From a bacterium UBP6_UBA1177 (lineage in GTDB: Bacteria; UBP6; UBA1177), in NCBI GenBank assembly GCA_002310995.1, contig DBYV01000065.1, positions 1 through 47,253 on the forward strand: a stretch of DNA of 47,253 bases. The letters run 5' to 3'. The notes below the pieces were generated by a model. The model did not search any database. It worked only from the letters and a program-made list of their open reading frames with translations, and was not told where the DNA came from. The translations under genes and the position numbers were made by a program. Positions 15,317-23,845 of the stretch are shown piece by piece (position 1 is the stretch's first letter; the number at the start of each line of letters is the position of its first letter).

Positions 15317-16864
15317 ATGAAATCAGTTAACGTTCAGGAACTTCTAAAAAGGCTCGGAATCAAAAAGCAAAATTACGGTGCAACGACCGGTTCTTCAAAA
15401 GGCTGGCTCAAAACGACGGGAAAAAAGCTTGAAAGCGTTTCCCCGATTGACGGCAAAGTAATCGCTGCCGTTATTCAGGCGACGAAGGAAGAATATGAAA
15501 TCGTTGCTGCAAAGGCGAAAGAGGCATTCGAAAAATTCAAAATGATGCCCGCTCCGAAACGCGGCCTTATCGTTCGCGAAATCGGCGACGCTCTGAGAAA
15601 GTACAAAAGCGACCTCGGCGCGCTCGTAACTCTTGAAATGGGTAAAATCGCTGTCGAAGGAAAAGGCGAAGTTCAGGAAATGATCGACGTTTCCGATTTC
15701 GCACTCGGTCTCAGCCGTCAGCTTTACGGCTACACGATGCACAGCGAAAGAGAAAACCACAGAATGTATGACCAGTATCATCCGCTCGGTGTTGTCGGCG
15801 TTATCACCGCTTACAACTTCCCGGTAGCAGTATGGTCATGGAACTCTCTTCTTGCAGCTGTATGCGGCGACGCTGTAATCTGGAAACCGAGTTCAAAGAC
15901 TCCTCTTACCGCAATAGCAGTTCAGAATATCATTGCTCCGATCGTTGACAAATACGATATCGACGGCATTTTCTCGCTCGTTATCGGCAAAGGCAGCGAT
16001 GTCGGCGACACGCTCGTAAACGACCCGCGTATTCCGCTTATCAGCATGACAGGAAGCACGAAGATGGGTCGTCAGATCGGCGAAGCTGTTGCAAAGAGAT
16101 TCGGCAGATCGCTTCTTGAACTCGGCGGCAACAACGCAGTCGTCATCGACGAAACTGCTGACCTTGATATGGCTCTCAGAGCTGTCGTTTTCGGTTCTGT
16201 CGGCACGGCAGGCCAGAGATGCACCACGACAAGAAGAGTTATCATCCAGAAATCGGTAAAGGCGAAATTCGTAAAATCGCTCATCAACGCATACAAACAG
16301 GTAAAAATCGGCAACCCGCTTGACGACGACAACATCATGGGTCCGGTTGTAGATGAACAGACTGTCAACGACCTTATGGAATCGATCAAACAGGTCAAGG
16401 CTCAGGGCGGCAAAATCCTTTACGGCGGCAAGAAAGTCACCGTTAAAGGCTGCGAAGGCGGTTTTTATGTTGAGCCGACGATTGCTGAAGTAAAGCACGA
16501 CCTTCCGATCGTTATGCACGAAACATTCGCTCCTCTTCTTTACATAATCGAATTCGACAAGATCGAAGATGCGATAGCTTACAACAACGAAGTTCCGCAG
16601 GGACTCAGCTCGGCACTCTTCTCGACATCGCTTCCCAACACTGAACTCTGGCTTTCACACGCTGGTTCAGACTGCGGTATCGCTAACGTCAACATCGGCA
16701 CGAGCGGTGCTGAAATCGGCGGCGCATTCGGCGGCGAGAAAGAGACGGGCGGCGGCAGAGAATCTGGCAGCGACGCTTGGAAAGTCTACATGCGCCGTCA
16801 GACCAATACAATCAACTGGGGCAAATCGCTTCCGTTGGCACAGGGCATCGATTTCAAAATCTAA
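15317..16864 (+). CDS. ALDH7-type aldehyde dehydrogenase (aminoadipate semialdehyde type)
   Basis: A 515-residue NAD(P)-dependent aldehyde dehydrogenase of the cytosol. The catalytic Cys302 lies in GQRCTTTRR and the general base Glu268 in LLELGGN; the cofactor fold shows TGSTKMG. Whole-length resemblance is to the antiquitin/ALDH7 group (EMGKIAVEGKGEVQEM, YNFPVAVWSWN). That group oxidises alpha-aminoadipate semialdehyde or piperideine-6-carboxylate in lysine breakdown. ATG at 15317 is chosen because AAGGGGG lies just upstream; an ATG at 15284 would overlap the -10. It is 16 nt from the next dehydrogenase, so they form an operon. Codons are strongly biased to C-ending forms, suggesting high expression. 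The substrate is inferred from the family only. Confidence 0.9.
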   Translation: MKSVNVQELLKRLGIKKQNYGATTGSSKGWLKTTGKKLESVSPIDGKVIAAVIQATKEEYEIVAAKAKEAFEKFKMMPAPKRGLIVREIGDALRKYKSDLGALVTLEMGKIAVEGKGEVQEMIDVSDFALGLSRQLYGYTMHSERENHRMYDQYHPLGVVGVITAYNFPVAVWSWNSLLAAVCGDAVIWKPSSKTPLTAIAVQNIIAPIVDKYDIDGIFSLVIGKGSDVGDTLVNDPRIPLISMTGSTKMGRQIGEAVAKRFGRSLLELGGNNAVVIDETADLDMALRAVVFGSVGTAGQRCTTTRRVIIQKSVKAKFVKSLINAYKQVKIGNPLDDDNIMGPVVDEQTVNDLMESIKQVKAQGGKILYGGKKVTVKGCEGGFYVEPTIAEVKHDLPIVMHETFAPLLYIIEFDKIEDAIAYNNEVPQGLSSALFSTSLPNTELWLSHAGSDCGIANVNIGTSGAEIGGAFGGEKETGGGRESGSDAWKVYMRRQTNTINWGKSLPLAQGIDFKI

Positions 16865-16880
16865 TTTATAGGAGAAGAAA

Positions 16881-18515
16881 ATGACAAACGCTATCTATTC
16901 GATTCCGCGTCCGCAGAATGAACCTGTTTACGCTTATGCTCCGGGTTCTGCTGAAAAGAAACTTTTGAAAGAAGAACTTGACAGACAACTCAAACAGGAA
17001 GTCGAGATTCCGCTCATTATCGGCGGCAAAGAGATCAAAACCGGCAAAACGATGAAAGTCGTTGCTCCGCATGATCACAAACACGTTCTCGGCGTATGTC
17101 ATCTCGGCGGCGAAAAAGAAGTCCAGAATGCTATCAAATGCGCTCTTGAAGCAAAGAGAGAGTGGGAGAACATGGACTGGCACCAGAGAGCTGCCATTTT
17201 CATGAAGGCGGGTGAACTCATTTCGCAGAGATACCGCTACAAAATGAACGCAGCAACTATGCTCAACCAGAGCAAGACCTGCCACCAGGCTGAGATCGAC
17301 TCTACTTGCGAACTCATCGACTTCTGCCGTTTCAATTCTCACTATATGCAGGAAATCTACCGCAGACAGGATCTTCACAACGATAAAGGAACATGGAACC
17401 GCGTAGAGTTCAGAGCTCTCGAAGGCTTCGTTCTCGCAGTAACTCCTTTCAACTTCACCTCTATCGCAGGAAACCTTCCGATGTCTCCGGCTCTTATGGG
17501 CAACGTAGTTCTCTGGAAACCGGCTTCAACCGCTCTTCTTTCGAACTACTACCTTATGAAGATCTTCCAGGAAGCGGGACTTCCGGACGGCGTTATCAAC
17601 TTCCTTCCGGGCCGCGGCGGCAGCATCGGTGATCCGGCTGTTGATTCTCCGGAATTCGCAGGTCTTCACTTCACAGGTTCGACCTCTGTCTTCAAATCGA
17701 TCTGGAAGAGATCGGCAAACAACATCGACATTTACCGCTCGTATCCGAGAATCGTAGGAGAGACAGGCGGCAAGGACTTCATATTCGTCCACAGCTCGGC
17801 AAACGTTGACGAAGTCGCAGTTGCAGCAGTCCGCGGTTCTTTCGAATATCAGGGCCAGAAATGCTCGGCAGCTTCGAGAATGTATGTTCCGAAGTCGCTC
17901 TGGAAGCAGATCAAAGACAGAATGTGCGATATGATCAGCACGATCAAAGTCGGCGACGTAACCGATTTCAGAAACTACATGGGCGCAGTCATCGACGAAA
18001 ACAGCTTCGACAACACGATGAACTACATCAACACCGCTAAGAAGTCGAAAGATGCAAAAATCATCGTCGGCGGAACCGGCGACAAGAAGAAAGGATACTT
18101 CATCCAGCCGACCGTCATCGAAGCTCTTGATCCGCACTTCGTAACGATGGAAGAAGAGATTTTCGCACCTGTTCTTACAGTTTATGTCTATGACGACAAG
18201 AAGTTCGTCGAGACGATGGATCTCTGCGACAAAACTTCTCCGTATGCACTTACCGGCTCGATCTTCGCAAACGACAGAAAGGCTGTCGCTATGGCTGAAG
18301 ACGCACTCAGACACTGCGCAGGCAACTTCTACATCAACGACAAACCGACCGGTGCAGTTGTCGGCCAGCAGCCCTTCGGCGGCGCAAGAGGCAGCGGAAC
18401 CAACGACAAGGCTGGCAGCAGCGTCAACCTTCTCAGATGGACAAGCCAGAGAGCAATCAAGGAAAGCCTTGTTTCTCCGACCTCATACGAATACGCTTTC
18501 CTTAAAGAGAAATAG
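16881..18515 (+). CDS. pruA: 1-pyrroline-5-carboxylate dehydrogenase (ALDH4 type)
   Basis: A 544-residue dehydrogenase that in its family oxidises glutamate semialdehyde/P5C to glutamate, the last step of proline breakdown. Catalytic Cys328 lies in GQKCSAASR and Glu294 in IVGETGGKD; VTPFNFTSIAGN and GLHFTGSTSVFK form the cofactor site. The full-length stand-alone form resembles ALDH4A1 rather than the PutA fusion. AGGAG precedes the ATG. It follows the ALDH7 gene by 16 nt and is closed by the terminator at 18542. No proline dehydrogenase is in the window. Together the pair suggests amino-acid catabolism (inference). Confidence 0.93.
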   Translation: MTNAIYSIPRPQNEPVYAYAPGSAEKKLLKEELDRQLKQEVEIPLIIGGKEIKTGKTMKVVAPHDHKHVLGVCHLGGEKEVQNAIKCALEAKREWENMDWHQRAAIFMKAGELISQRYRYKMNAATMLNQSKTCHQAEIDSTCELIDFCRFNSHYMQEIYRRQDLHNDKGTWNRVEFRALEGFVLAVTPFNFTSIAGNLPMSPALMGNVVLWKPASTALLSNYYLMKIFQEAGLPDGVINFLPGRGGSIGDPAVDSPEFAGLHFTGSTSVFKSIWKRSANNIDIYRSYPRIVGETGGKDFIFVHSSANVDEVAVAAVRGSFEYQGQKCSAASRMYVPKSLWKQIKDRMCDMISTIKVGDVTDFRNYMGAVIDENSFDNTMNYINTAKKSKDAKIIVGGTGDKKKGYFIQPTVIEALDPHFVTMEEEIFAPVLTVYVYDDKKFVETMDLCDKTSPYALTGSIFANDRKAVAMAEDALRHCAGNFYINDKPTGAVVGQQPFGGARGSGTNDKAGSSVNLLRWTSQRAIKESLVSPTSYEYAFLKEK

Positions 18516-18541
18516 TCTAACTATCTGATTTTTTCTAAGAT

Positions 18542-18581
18542 TCCGTGCGGTTCGCGATCGGCGTGCTGCACGGATTTTTTT
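18542..18581 (+). terminator. Terminator of the aldehyde dehydrogenase operon; left copy of a flanking repeat
   Basis: The stem TCCGTGC (18542-18548) pairs with GCACGGA (18568-18574) and is followed by seven T. From 18542 to 18585 it aligns with 23164-23206 at 39 of 44 columns, including an identical block of 20 or more bases at the right end. The two copies bracket the ATPase cassette in the same orientation. Confidence 0.88.
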
Positions 18582-18582
18582 A

Positions 18583-18609
18583 TTTACAAAAAATTTCTTT
18601 TTCTATAGT
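18583..18609 (+). promoter_or_regulatory. Possible promoter of the ATPase cassette
   Basis: TTTACA (18583-18588), 15 nt, TATAGT (18604-18609), starting directly after the terminator. It would give the cassette its own transcript with a leader of about 27 nt. Confidence 0.4.
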
Positions 18610-18642
18610 TTTGTGCGTTGAATTGATTTTAAAGAGGTAATT

Positions 18643-21492
18643 ATGTTTTATTTCCCAAAAAGAGAAAAGATAAAAGAGAAAATATCAGAACTAATGCATC
18701 CGATTTATGAAGGTGATTTTGATAAGGCGTTAAAATCTCTTGACGAAGAATTTGTTGATTCTTTATGGAACAATACTGCGAAATGTTTTGTGAATTATTA
18801 TAAATATTCTTTGCGGCCTTTGCCTCCTGAAAAATCTTTATATTATAAGGCTTTGAAAGAAAACTTTATTTTTACATATTCTATGAATGTGGAAGCATAT
18901 TTTATTGCTTCCATAGAAAAAGAACCGAATACTCGTGTGAGTGCTATTTGTGATTACATGAATTATTTGTTCAACCGCTCGGATACTCAAGCACAATTGC
19001 AGCAAGCTGTCGAAAAATTAGAAAAATATATGGAATTATACGGGAAAAAAACAGAGTTCCTGGAAAGGGCAGTGGTGCTGTGTTCTGTTATGAAGGATAC
19101 AGAAAAGTTGTATTCAACTCTTTTGACTCTTGTTGAAAGAAAAAGAGAATCCGGTTCAAACGAAGAAGTTGCCGATATGCTTTTAAGAATAGCTGACTGT
19201 GAATACAGGCTCGGCAATTTTGAGAAATCAATAGAAACTGCCGAAAAGGCTTTTAATTGCGGATGTTGGATAAACGGTTACGCAAAACAGATGGTTGATT
19301 CATATATTGCTTTGTCGGAATATGATAAAGCAAGAAATTTCATGAATACTTTATTTAAATCAGAGGAGTCAAGAATCTCTGAAAAATTTTATTCTTATTT
19401 GAGTTATAAGATCAATGTGGCTGAAGAGAAAAAATATGACGCATACAGATGTGTGTATGATTTGAACAACGATGATTTTGTTGATCATATTTGCTGGTGC
19501 AGAGTTAGAGGAATATTAAATAGTAAATGTTGTAATGGTGATGTGTATTTTTTTGTTATTGATAAATACAGTCTTAAATATGCTTTGAGAAATGTCGGGA
19601 CAGAAAAAATAGATCTTAAAGAACCTTCATATCTGTCAACTATACCAGACTATTATTGGTCCGCATTTATAACGAAACATTTTTACGGTGAAACAAAAGA
19701 ATATTATGAGTATATTTGCCGTGCTTTGTTCTATGACGGAACCAATTTTGGCGGCGAATTGCTGGATCTGGATACATGTAGAAGTTGTCTGCTCAGTGCC
19801 GTTAAATTTTCCTACATTATTGACGGAGGTAATTTTCCTGGAAAAGAACAGCATACTATAAGAGGATTGGCGGCAGCTTATTTGAATAAAAGAATATTTA
19901 CTTTCCAAGACGTCTGCAAACTTAAAAAATATTACTATGTTGAGAATCCTGTTTTAATGTTGCCAGCTGTGAATAATGACAAATATAAGGAGTTGAGAGA
20001 AGATATTGATAATAATGACAAAAAGTTCGCTGATGCAGAGCAAACTTTCAGAAATTTGTTTGACTTGGCGAAGAAAAATACCGATTTTAAGGAAGAAACT
20101 AATTTGAAATGTGAAGGTGTGGCACGCGGTTTGGAAAACGATGTTCTTACTTTTGAATCCGATAGGAATTTTATTAAAGAATATGCTGACTTTATGTTCA
20201 AAATGAATGATCTTTACAAATGTGATGATTATCATGAACGTGTCAGGATTTTATTCGAAGAAAGAAAAAGGATGCTGGATTTAATAGAATCCAGAGGTTT
20301 TAGACATCGTACCACAATATTTTTTGAAAATTATTTTATTCACATCTTCCATGCCACAATGGATAATTTGGAAAACTTTATTAGTGAAACGATAGCTTCT
20401 GCTGATTTTGAGGAGATCACAAATCCGTATATCACAGGAACTCCTGTTGTTAAAGACGATATGTTTTTCGGAAGGGATGAATTGATTGGAGGACTGGTAA
20501 AATCTATTGAAGATGACAGAACACGCTGCATTGTTATTTATGGTCAGAAACGTTCGGGAAAATCATCAATATTCGAGCATCTGAAACGAAGGCTCGTTGA
20601 TAAGTTTATTGTTGTTGATTTTACATTGCTTTCAGATGTTCTGAACGAGCAGTATTTTTACAAATGTATACAGAAAAATTTATGTCACACTCTCAAACAG
20701 AATCATTGTGATGAAAAAGTGGTCAAGACCTTGAAAAATCGGACTATTTCGGATTTTTTGGATTTTGAGGATTTTATTCAGGAAGTGAGAGAGGGTGTCT
20801 GTGAGCCGGGAAACAAGGAACTCTTGCTTATGATCGATGAATTTACGCGCATATATGAATTTGAAAAACATGGTGATTCTATCAGTAATTTTATGGATAA
20901 ATGGAAGACCATGGTAGAAAGGAATTTCTTCAAATCAGCTCTTATCGGTCAGGTCAATATGCCGGAATTTATCCGTGAATATCCAAATCAGTTTCAGGTG
21001 ACTGATTTAATACGTGTTTCATATCTCGAAAAAAAATATGCGGAAGATCTGATAGTCAGGCCGATACTTTCAAGTAACGGAAAAAGCAGATATATCAATG
21101 GCGCGGAAAAGGAAATTGCTGTTTGGTTTAACGGACAGCCTTATTTTATTCAAAGATACTGTCATAAATTGGTCAATTATTTGAATATGGAAAAGAAACA
21201 ATTCATAACTCCTGAGATTGCCGAAAGTGTGAAAAATCAGATGCTTGCCGAGTCAGGAATAGACTTTTTTGATAATCTTGTCGCTTCGAGTGACGCGGAA
21301 TCTTGGAGTGTTATTGAAAAAATTGCGAAATCCGATGCCGAAGAGGTAAGAAAAGAAAGTTTGAATTTAACTGATTCCGAGGAAAAGGCTTTGGAAAAAC
21401 TTGTCGACAGAGATGTCGTGCAGAAGAAACCGGACAATAAATACGCAATAAAGATTCCTTTTTTCAGGGAATGGGTAAAAGAATATAAATAG
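18643..21492 (+). CDS. TPR-like/STAND-type P-loop ATPase, first gene of cassette
   Basis: 949 residues. About residues 1-590 are all-helical with TPR-like stretches (for example RIADCEYRLGNFEKSIETA), likely a sensor or scaffold. An ATPase domain follows: a FFGRDELIGGL entry motif, Walker A GQKRSGKSS (634-642), Walker B LLLMIDEF (727-734) and a GQPYF motif. The C-terminus looks like a winged helix ending IPFFREWVKEYK. This is the layout of archaeal-type/STAND AAA ATPases used as signalling switches. AGAGG precedes the ATG. The next gene starts 8 nt after the stop. The sequence is clearly more AT-rich than the upstream operon (17 G/C in the 60 bases from 18661, 41 in the 60 from 18361), suggesting transfer. 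The target is unknown. Confidence 0.8.
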   Translation: MFYFPKREKIKEKISELMHPIYEGDFDKALKSLDEEFVDSLWNNTAKCFVNYYKYSLRPLPPEKSLYYKALKENFIFTYSMNVEAYFIASIEKEPNTRVSAICDYMNYLFNRSDTQAQLQQAVEKLEKYMELYGKKTEFLERAVVLCSVMKDTEKLYSTLLTLVERKRESGSNEEVADMLLRIADCEYRLGNFEKSIETAEKAFNCGCWINGYAKQMVDSYIALSEYDKARNFMNTLFKSEESRISEKFYSYLSYKINVAEEKKYDAYRCVYDLNNDDFVDHICWCRVRGILNSKCCNGDVYFFVIDKYSLKYALRNVGTEKIDLKEPSYLSTIPDYYWSAFITKHFYGETKEYYEYICRALFYDGTNFGGELLDLDTCRSCLLSAVKFSYIIDGGNFPGKEQHTIRGLAAAYLNKRIFTFQDVCKLKKYYYVENPVLMLPAVNNDKYKELREDIDNNDKKFADAEQTFRNLFDLAKKNTDFKEETNLKCEGVARGLENDVLTFESDRNFIKEYADFMFKMNDLYKCDDYHERVRILFEERKRMLDLIESRGFRHRTTIFFENYFIHIFHATMDNLENFISETIASADFEEITNPYITGTPVVKDDMFFGRDELIGGLVKSIEDDRTRCIVIYGQKRSGKSSIFEHLKRRLVDKFIVVDFTLLSDVLNEQYFYKCIQKNLCHTLKQNHCDEKVVKTLKNRTISDFLDFEDFIQEVREGVCEPGNKELLLMIDEFTRIYEFEKHGDSISNFMDKWKTMVERNFFKSALIGQVNMPEFIREYPNQFQVTDLIRVSYLEKKYAEDLIVRPILSSNGKSRYINGAEKEIAVWFNGQPYFIQRYCHKLVNYLNMEKKQFITPEIAESVKNQMLAESGIDFFDNLVASSDAESWSVIEKIAKSDAEEVRKESLNLTDSEEKALEKLVDRDVVQKKPDNKYAIKIPFFREWVKEYK

Positions 21493-21500
21493 GGGGAAAG

Positions 21501-23138
21501 ATGCAGAACAGATTGGCTGAAATCGGAAATATAATGATTGGTGATGCATATGTCCACAGAAAAGAACTCGAAAAGAGATTGCTGGACCGGACGGTTAATT
21601 ACGATAATTGCGGTTCTGTAAATGTGGTCGGTTTGCAGAGAATGGGAAAATCTTCAATGGTTTATAATGTCCTCGAGGCAAAATCCGATGAATATTATGA
21701 GAAAAATATTGTTATAGCGCGAATATCCGCCAACACGGTCGCTTCAGCTCATCAATTCTTTAAATGTATGGCTGAAAAAGTTTATAAGGTAATCAAAAAG
21801 CATAATGGTGTTACTGACGATTTGAAAGATTGTTTTGAAGATTTCAAAAGAGAAAATATTGAGGAGAACGGCCCTTATACACTGCAATTTTTTTTCGAAA
21901 GCGTAAAAGATTCGGGGAAACAGGTCGTCTGTATTGTTGATGAGTTCGACAATTGTGCTGAATTGTTCTCAAAATTTCCGTCAGGTTTTGCTGTTTTGAG
22001 GGAGTTGGCATCAGATCCAAAAACTCACATAGCTTTTGTGTTTGTTTCAAGAAGGCAGGTCGTGGAATTGGAACGTAAATGCAGCAAAAAATCAGGGGAA
22101 GAGACCTCTCCTTTTTATAACATTTTAGGTGATCCGATCTTTGTTAAATGCTTTTCTGATGAAGAAATGGAAGAGTATTACAAATGTAACGAAAAATCGG
22201 GTGTTGTATTAAACGAAAAAGAAAAGGAAACCTTAAAATCGATCGCCGGAGGCCAGCCGTATTGGTCGGATCTTATTCTTAAAGCTTATAAAGAAGCGAA
22301 AGACAACGGCAAAAATGTTGATATTGAAAAAATATTTTATGAGCAAATGAAGTGTTTGTATGACGAATATGAACACATGCTTGCTTTGCTGGAAGATCAG
22401 GAGCTTAAGAACAAACTTTATCAGATTATGTTCGGGCCGATGGATGACTGTACCAAAACTGATCTCCGGACTTTGTATAATTACGGGGTTATAATTGATA
22501 CGGAAGAGGGACTTTCTGTTTTTTCCAAAGAGTTGGAAGAATATATGAAAATGCAGGAAATGAATGTCAAATTCTATCCATTGTGGCATAAGGTTGAAAC
22601 AGAATTGAGGAAAATCCTTAAATCAAAACTGGCAGACGAATACAAACCTGATTGGGAAAGAGCTATAATACAAGATTATCTTTTGTCCGATCCGAAAGAA
22701 CTTATGAAAGTTTTGAAAGAACATTTCTTTCATACAGACAATCCGATTGATCCTTATCCTTATAACAAAAAGGAATATACAAAAAAACAGTATTTTCTTT
22801 CCGATAATTTGTCTCAGGCTAAAGGAACAAAAAGGAAGATGGAAGATAAGAAAAAGTACGGTGTGATAAAAGATAAATCTGATATTTCCATTCTTGAGGC
22901 AATATTGACGAGAGGTCTATTTCTTCTTTGTGAGTTTGAATATAAAAAACTTGGCTTGGAAGATGTATTTGGAGATAAGGATGATTTTGTAAAAAAAGCA
23001 GTTCATTTGACCGAGGCAAGAAATACTTATCAACACAACAATGATGAACTTTTGAGTGAAGATTACAAAATGAAAACCAAAAAATACTGCAAAGAACTTT
23101 GCGAAAAGATGGATGAGTACGAAGCAAAAAATAATTAA
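21501..23138 (+). CDS. P-loop ATPase with C-terminal HEPN-like domain, second gene of cassette
   Basis: 545 residues. The N-terminal ATPase has Walker A GLQRMGKSS (44-52), Walker B VVCIVDEFD (D147, E148) and a GGQPYWS motif shared with its partner (GQPYF). Residues about 370-420 are helical and reminiscent of Swt1/Apea-type HEPN regions. The last 75 residues are a helix pair carrying RNTYQH (Arg507 to His512), which fits the RX4-6H catalytic signature of HEPN RNases with a polar residue after Arg. GGGGG precedes the ATG. The gap to the first gene is 8 nt, so they are co-translated from one message. ATP-dependent control of an RNase is my inference; the HEPN call rests on the motif and helical context. 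Confidence 0.78.
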   Translation: MQNRLAEIGNIMIGDAYVHRKELEKRLLDRTVNYDNCGSVNVVGLQRMGKSSMVYNVLEAKSDEYYEKNIVIARISANTVASAHQFFKCMAEKVYKVIKKHNGVTDDLKDCFEDFKRENIEENGPYTLQFFFESVKDSGKQVVCIVDEFDNCAELFSKFPSGFAVLRELASDPKTHIAFVFVSRRQVVELERKCSKKSGEETSPFYNILGDPIFVKCFSDEEMEEYYKCNEKSGVVLNEKEKETLKSIAGGQPYWSDLILKAYKEAKDNGKNVDIEKIFYEQMKCLYDEYEHMLALLEDQELKNKLYQIMFGPMDDCTKTDLRTLYNYGVIIDTEEGLSVFSKELEEYMKMQEMNVKFYPLWHKVETELRKILKSKLADEYKPDWERAIIQDYLLSDPKELMKVLKEHFFHTDNPIDPYPYNKKEYTKKQYFLSDNLSQAKGTKRKMEDKKKYGVIKDKSDISILEAILTRGLFLLCEFEYKKLGLEDVFGDKDDFVKKAVHLTEARNTYQHNNDELLSEDYKMKTKKYCKELCEKMDEYEAKNN

Positions 23139-23163
23139 GCGCTAATACTAAAATACATTTTTA

Positions 23164-23202
23164 TCCGTGCGGTGCGCAATAGTCGGCTGCACGGATTTTT
23201 TT
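23164..23202 (+). terminator. Terminator of the ATPase cassette; right copy of the flanking repeat
   Basis: TCCGTGC (23164-23170) pairs with GCACGGA (23189-23195), followed by seven T. It is near-identical to the terminator at 18542-18581 and lies 25 nt past the stop of the second ATPase gene. Confidence 0.9.
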
Positions 23203-23293
23203 ATTTGTTCGATAAAAGAAAAAATTCAAGCCCTAAAACTAACTTGAATTTTTTAAATTGTGGGGAAGTAAAAATGGAAGCCTCTCGATTCTC

Positions 23294-23368
23294 TGGCGAC
23301 CCCTAGCGGATTCGAACCGCTGTTAGCGGCGTGAGAGGCCGCCGTCCTAACCGCTAGACGAAGGGGTC
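23294..23368 (-). tRNA. tRNA-Glu (anticodon CTC)
   Basis: A full cloverleaf on the minus strand. The acceptor GACCCCT pairs with AGGGGTC, the D arm is GTCT/GGAC, and the anticodon stem GCGGC/GCCGC encloses loop CTCTCAC with CTC at 34-36. The T arm is AGCGG TTCGAAT CCGCT. Discriminator G and CCA are encoded (CCA at 23296-23294). Confidence 0.95.
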
Positions 23369-23382
23369 ATTGCATGAATAAA

Positions 23383-23456
23383 TGGATCCCGAACAAGGAT
23401 TCGAACCTTGATTGACGGAGCCAGAATCCGTAGTCCTGCCATTGGACGATCCGGGA
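23383..23456 (-). tRNA. tRNA-Gln (anticodon CTG)
   Basis: A cloverleaf on the minus strand. The acceptor TCCCGGA pairs with TTCGGGA, and the anticodon stem ACGGA/TCCGT encloses loop TTCTGGC with CTG at 34-36. The T arm is CAAGG TTCGAAT CCTTG, and CCA is encoded at 23385-23383. It lies 14 nt upstream of tRNA-Glu, so one transcript is likely. Confidence 0.95.
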
Positions 23457-23466
23457 ACCTCATGCT

Positions 23467-23823
23467 TTATTTGAAGATTCTTGCAAAGACCTTGTCATCC
23501 CATGCGATGACATAAATTTTGTGCCAAGGCGCCGATTTTTTCAGGTTGTAGAAAACATGAACCCGATAGTTTTCTTCGTTGGTCATCAATTCGTCTTTTA
23601 CCGAACTGTCACCTACGAAAAGCGCCTGAACCTGTTTGACTGAAGTATCAAAATCTTTCATGAGCTGATACTTGTTGTCTCCTGTCTTCGTAGCCTGTGC
23701 CGGAAGATAGGCAAGATTCAGGTCTTTTGCAAAAATTCCAAAACTCAAAAGTGAGAGAACAATTAAAACGGCGGCTTTATAGCCAAAAAAATGTCTGAAG
23801 TCAAGAAAAAATTTCATTTTCAC
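23467..23823 (-). CDS. Small exported protein of unknown function
   Basis: 118 residues from a GTG at 23823, with GGAG 7 nt upstream. A charged N-terminus and a hydrophobic stretch (AAVLIVLSLLSFGIFA) form a signal peptide or anchor, leaving a soluble part of about 86 residues rich in aromatic and basic residues. I do not recognise the family. It follows the lipoprotein gene at 23846 by 22 nt and probably belongs to the same minus-strand operon. Confidence 0.7.
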   Translation of the reverse strand: MKMKFFLDFRHFFGYKAAVLIVLSLLSFGIFAKDLNLAYLPAQATKTGDNKYQLMKDFDTSVKQVQALFVGDSSVKDELMTNEENYRVHVFYNLKKSAPWHKIYVIAWDDKVFARIFK

Positions 23824-23845
23824 GAAAAATCTCCGTTTTCTTTAA

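Noticed and set aside
17526..18314. Long antisense frames over the aldehyde dehydrogenase genes
   Set aside because: They mirror the strong codon bias of the real genes; the composition is Asp/Arg/Val-rich with no domains.
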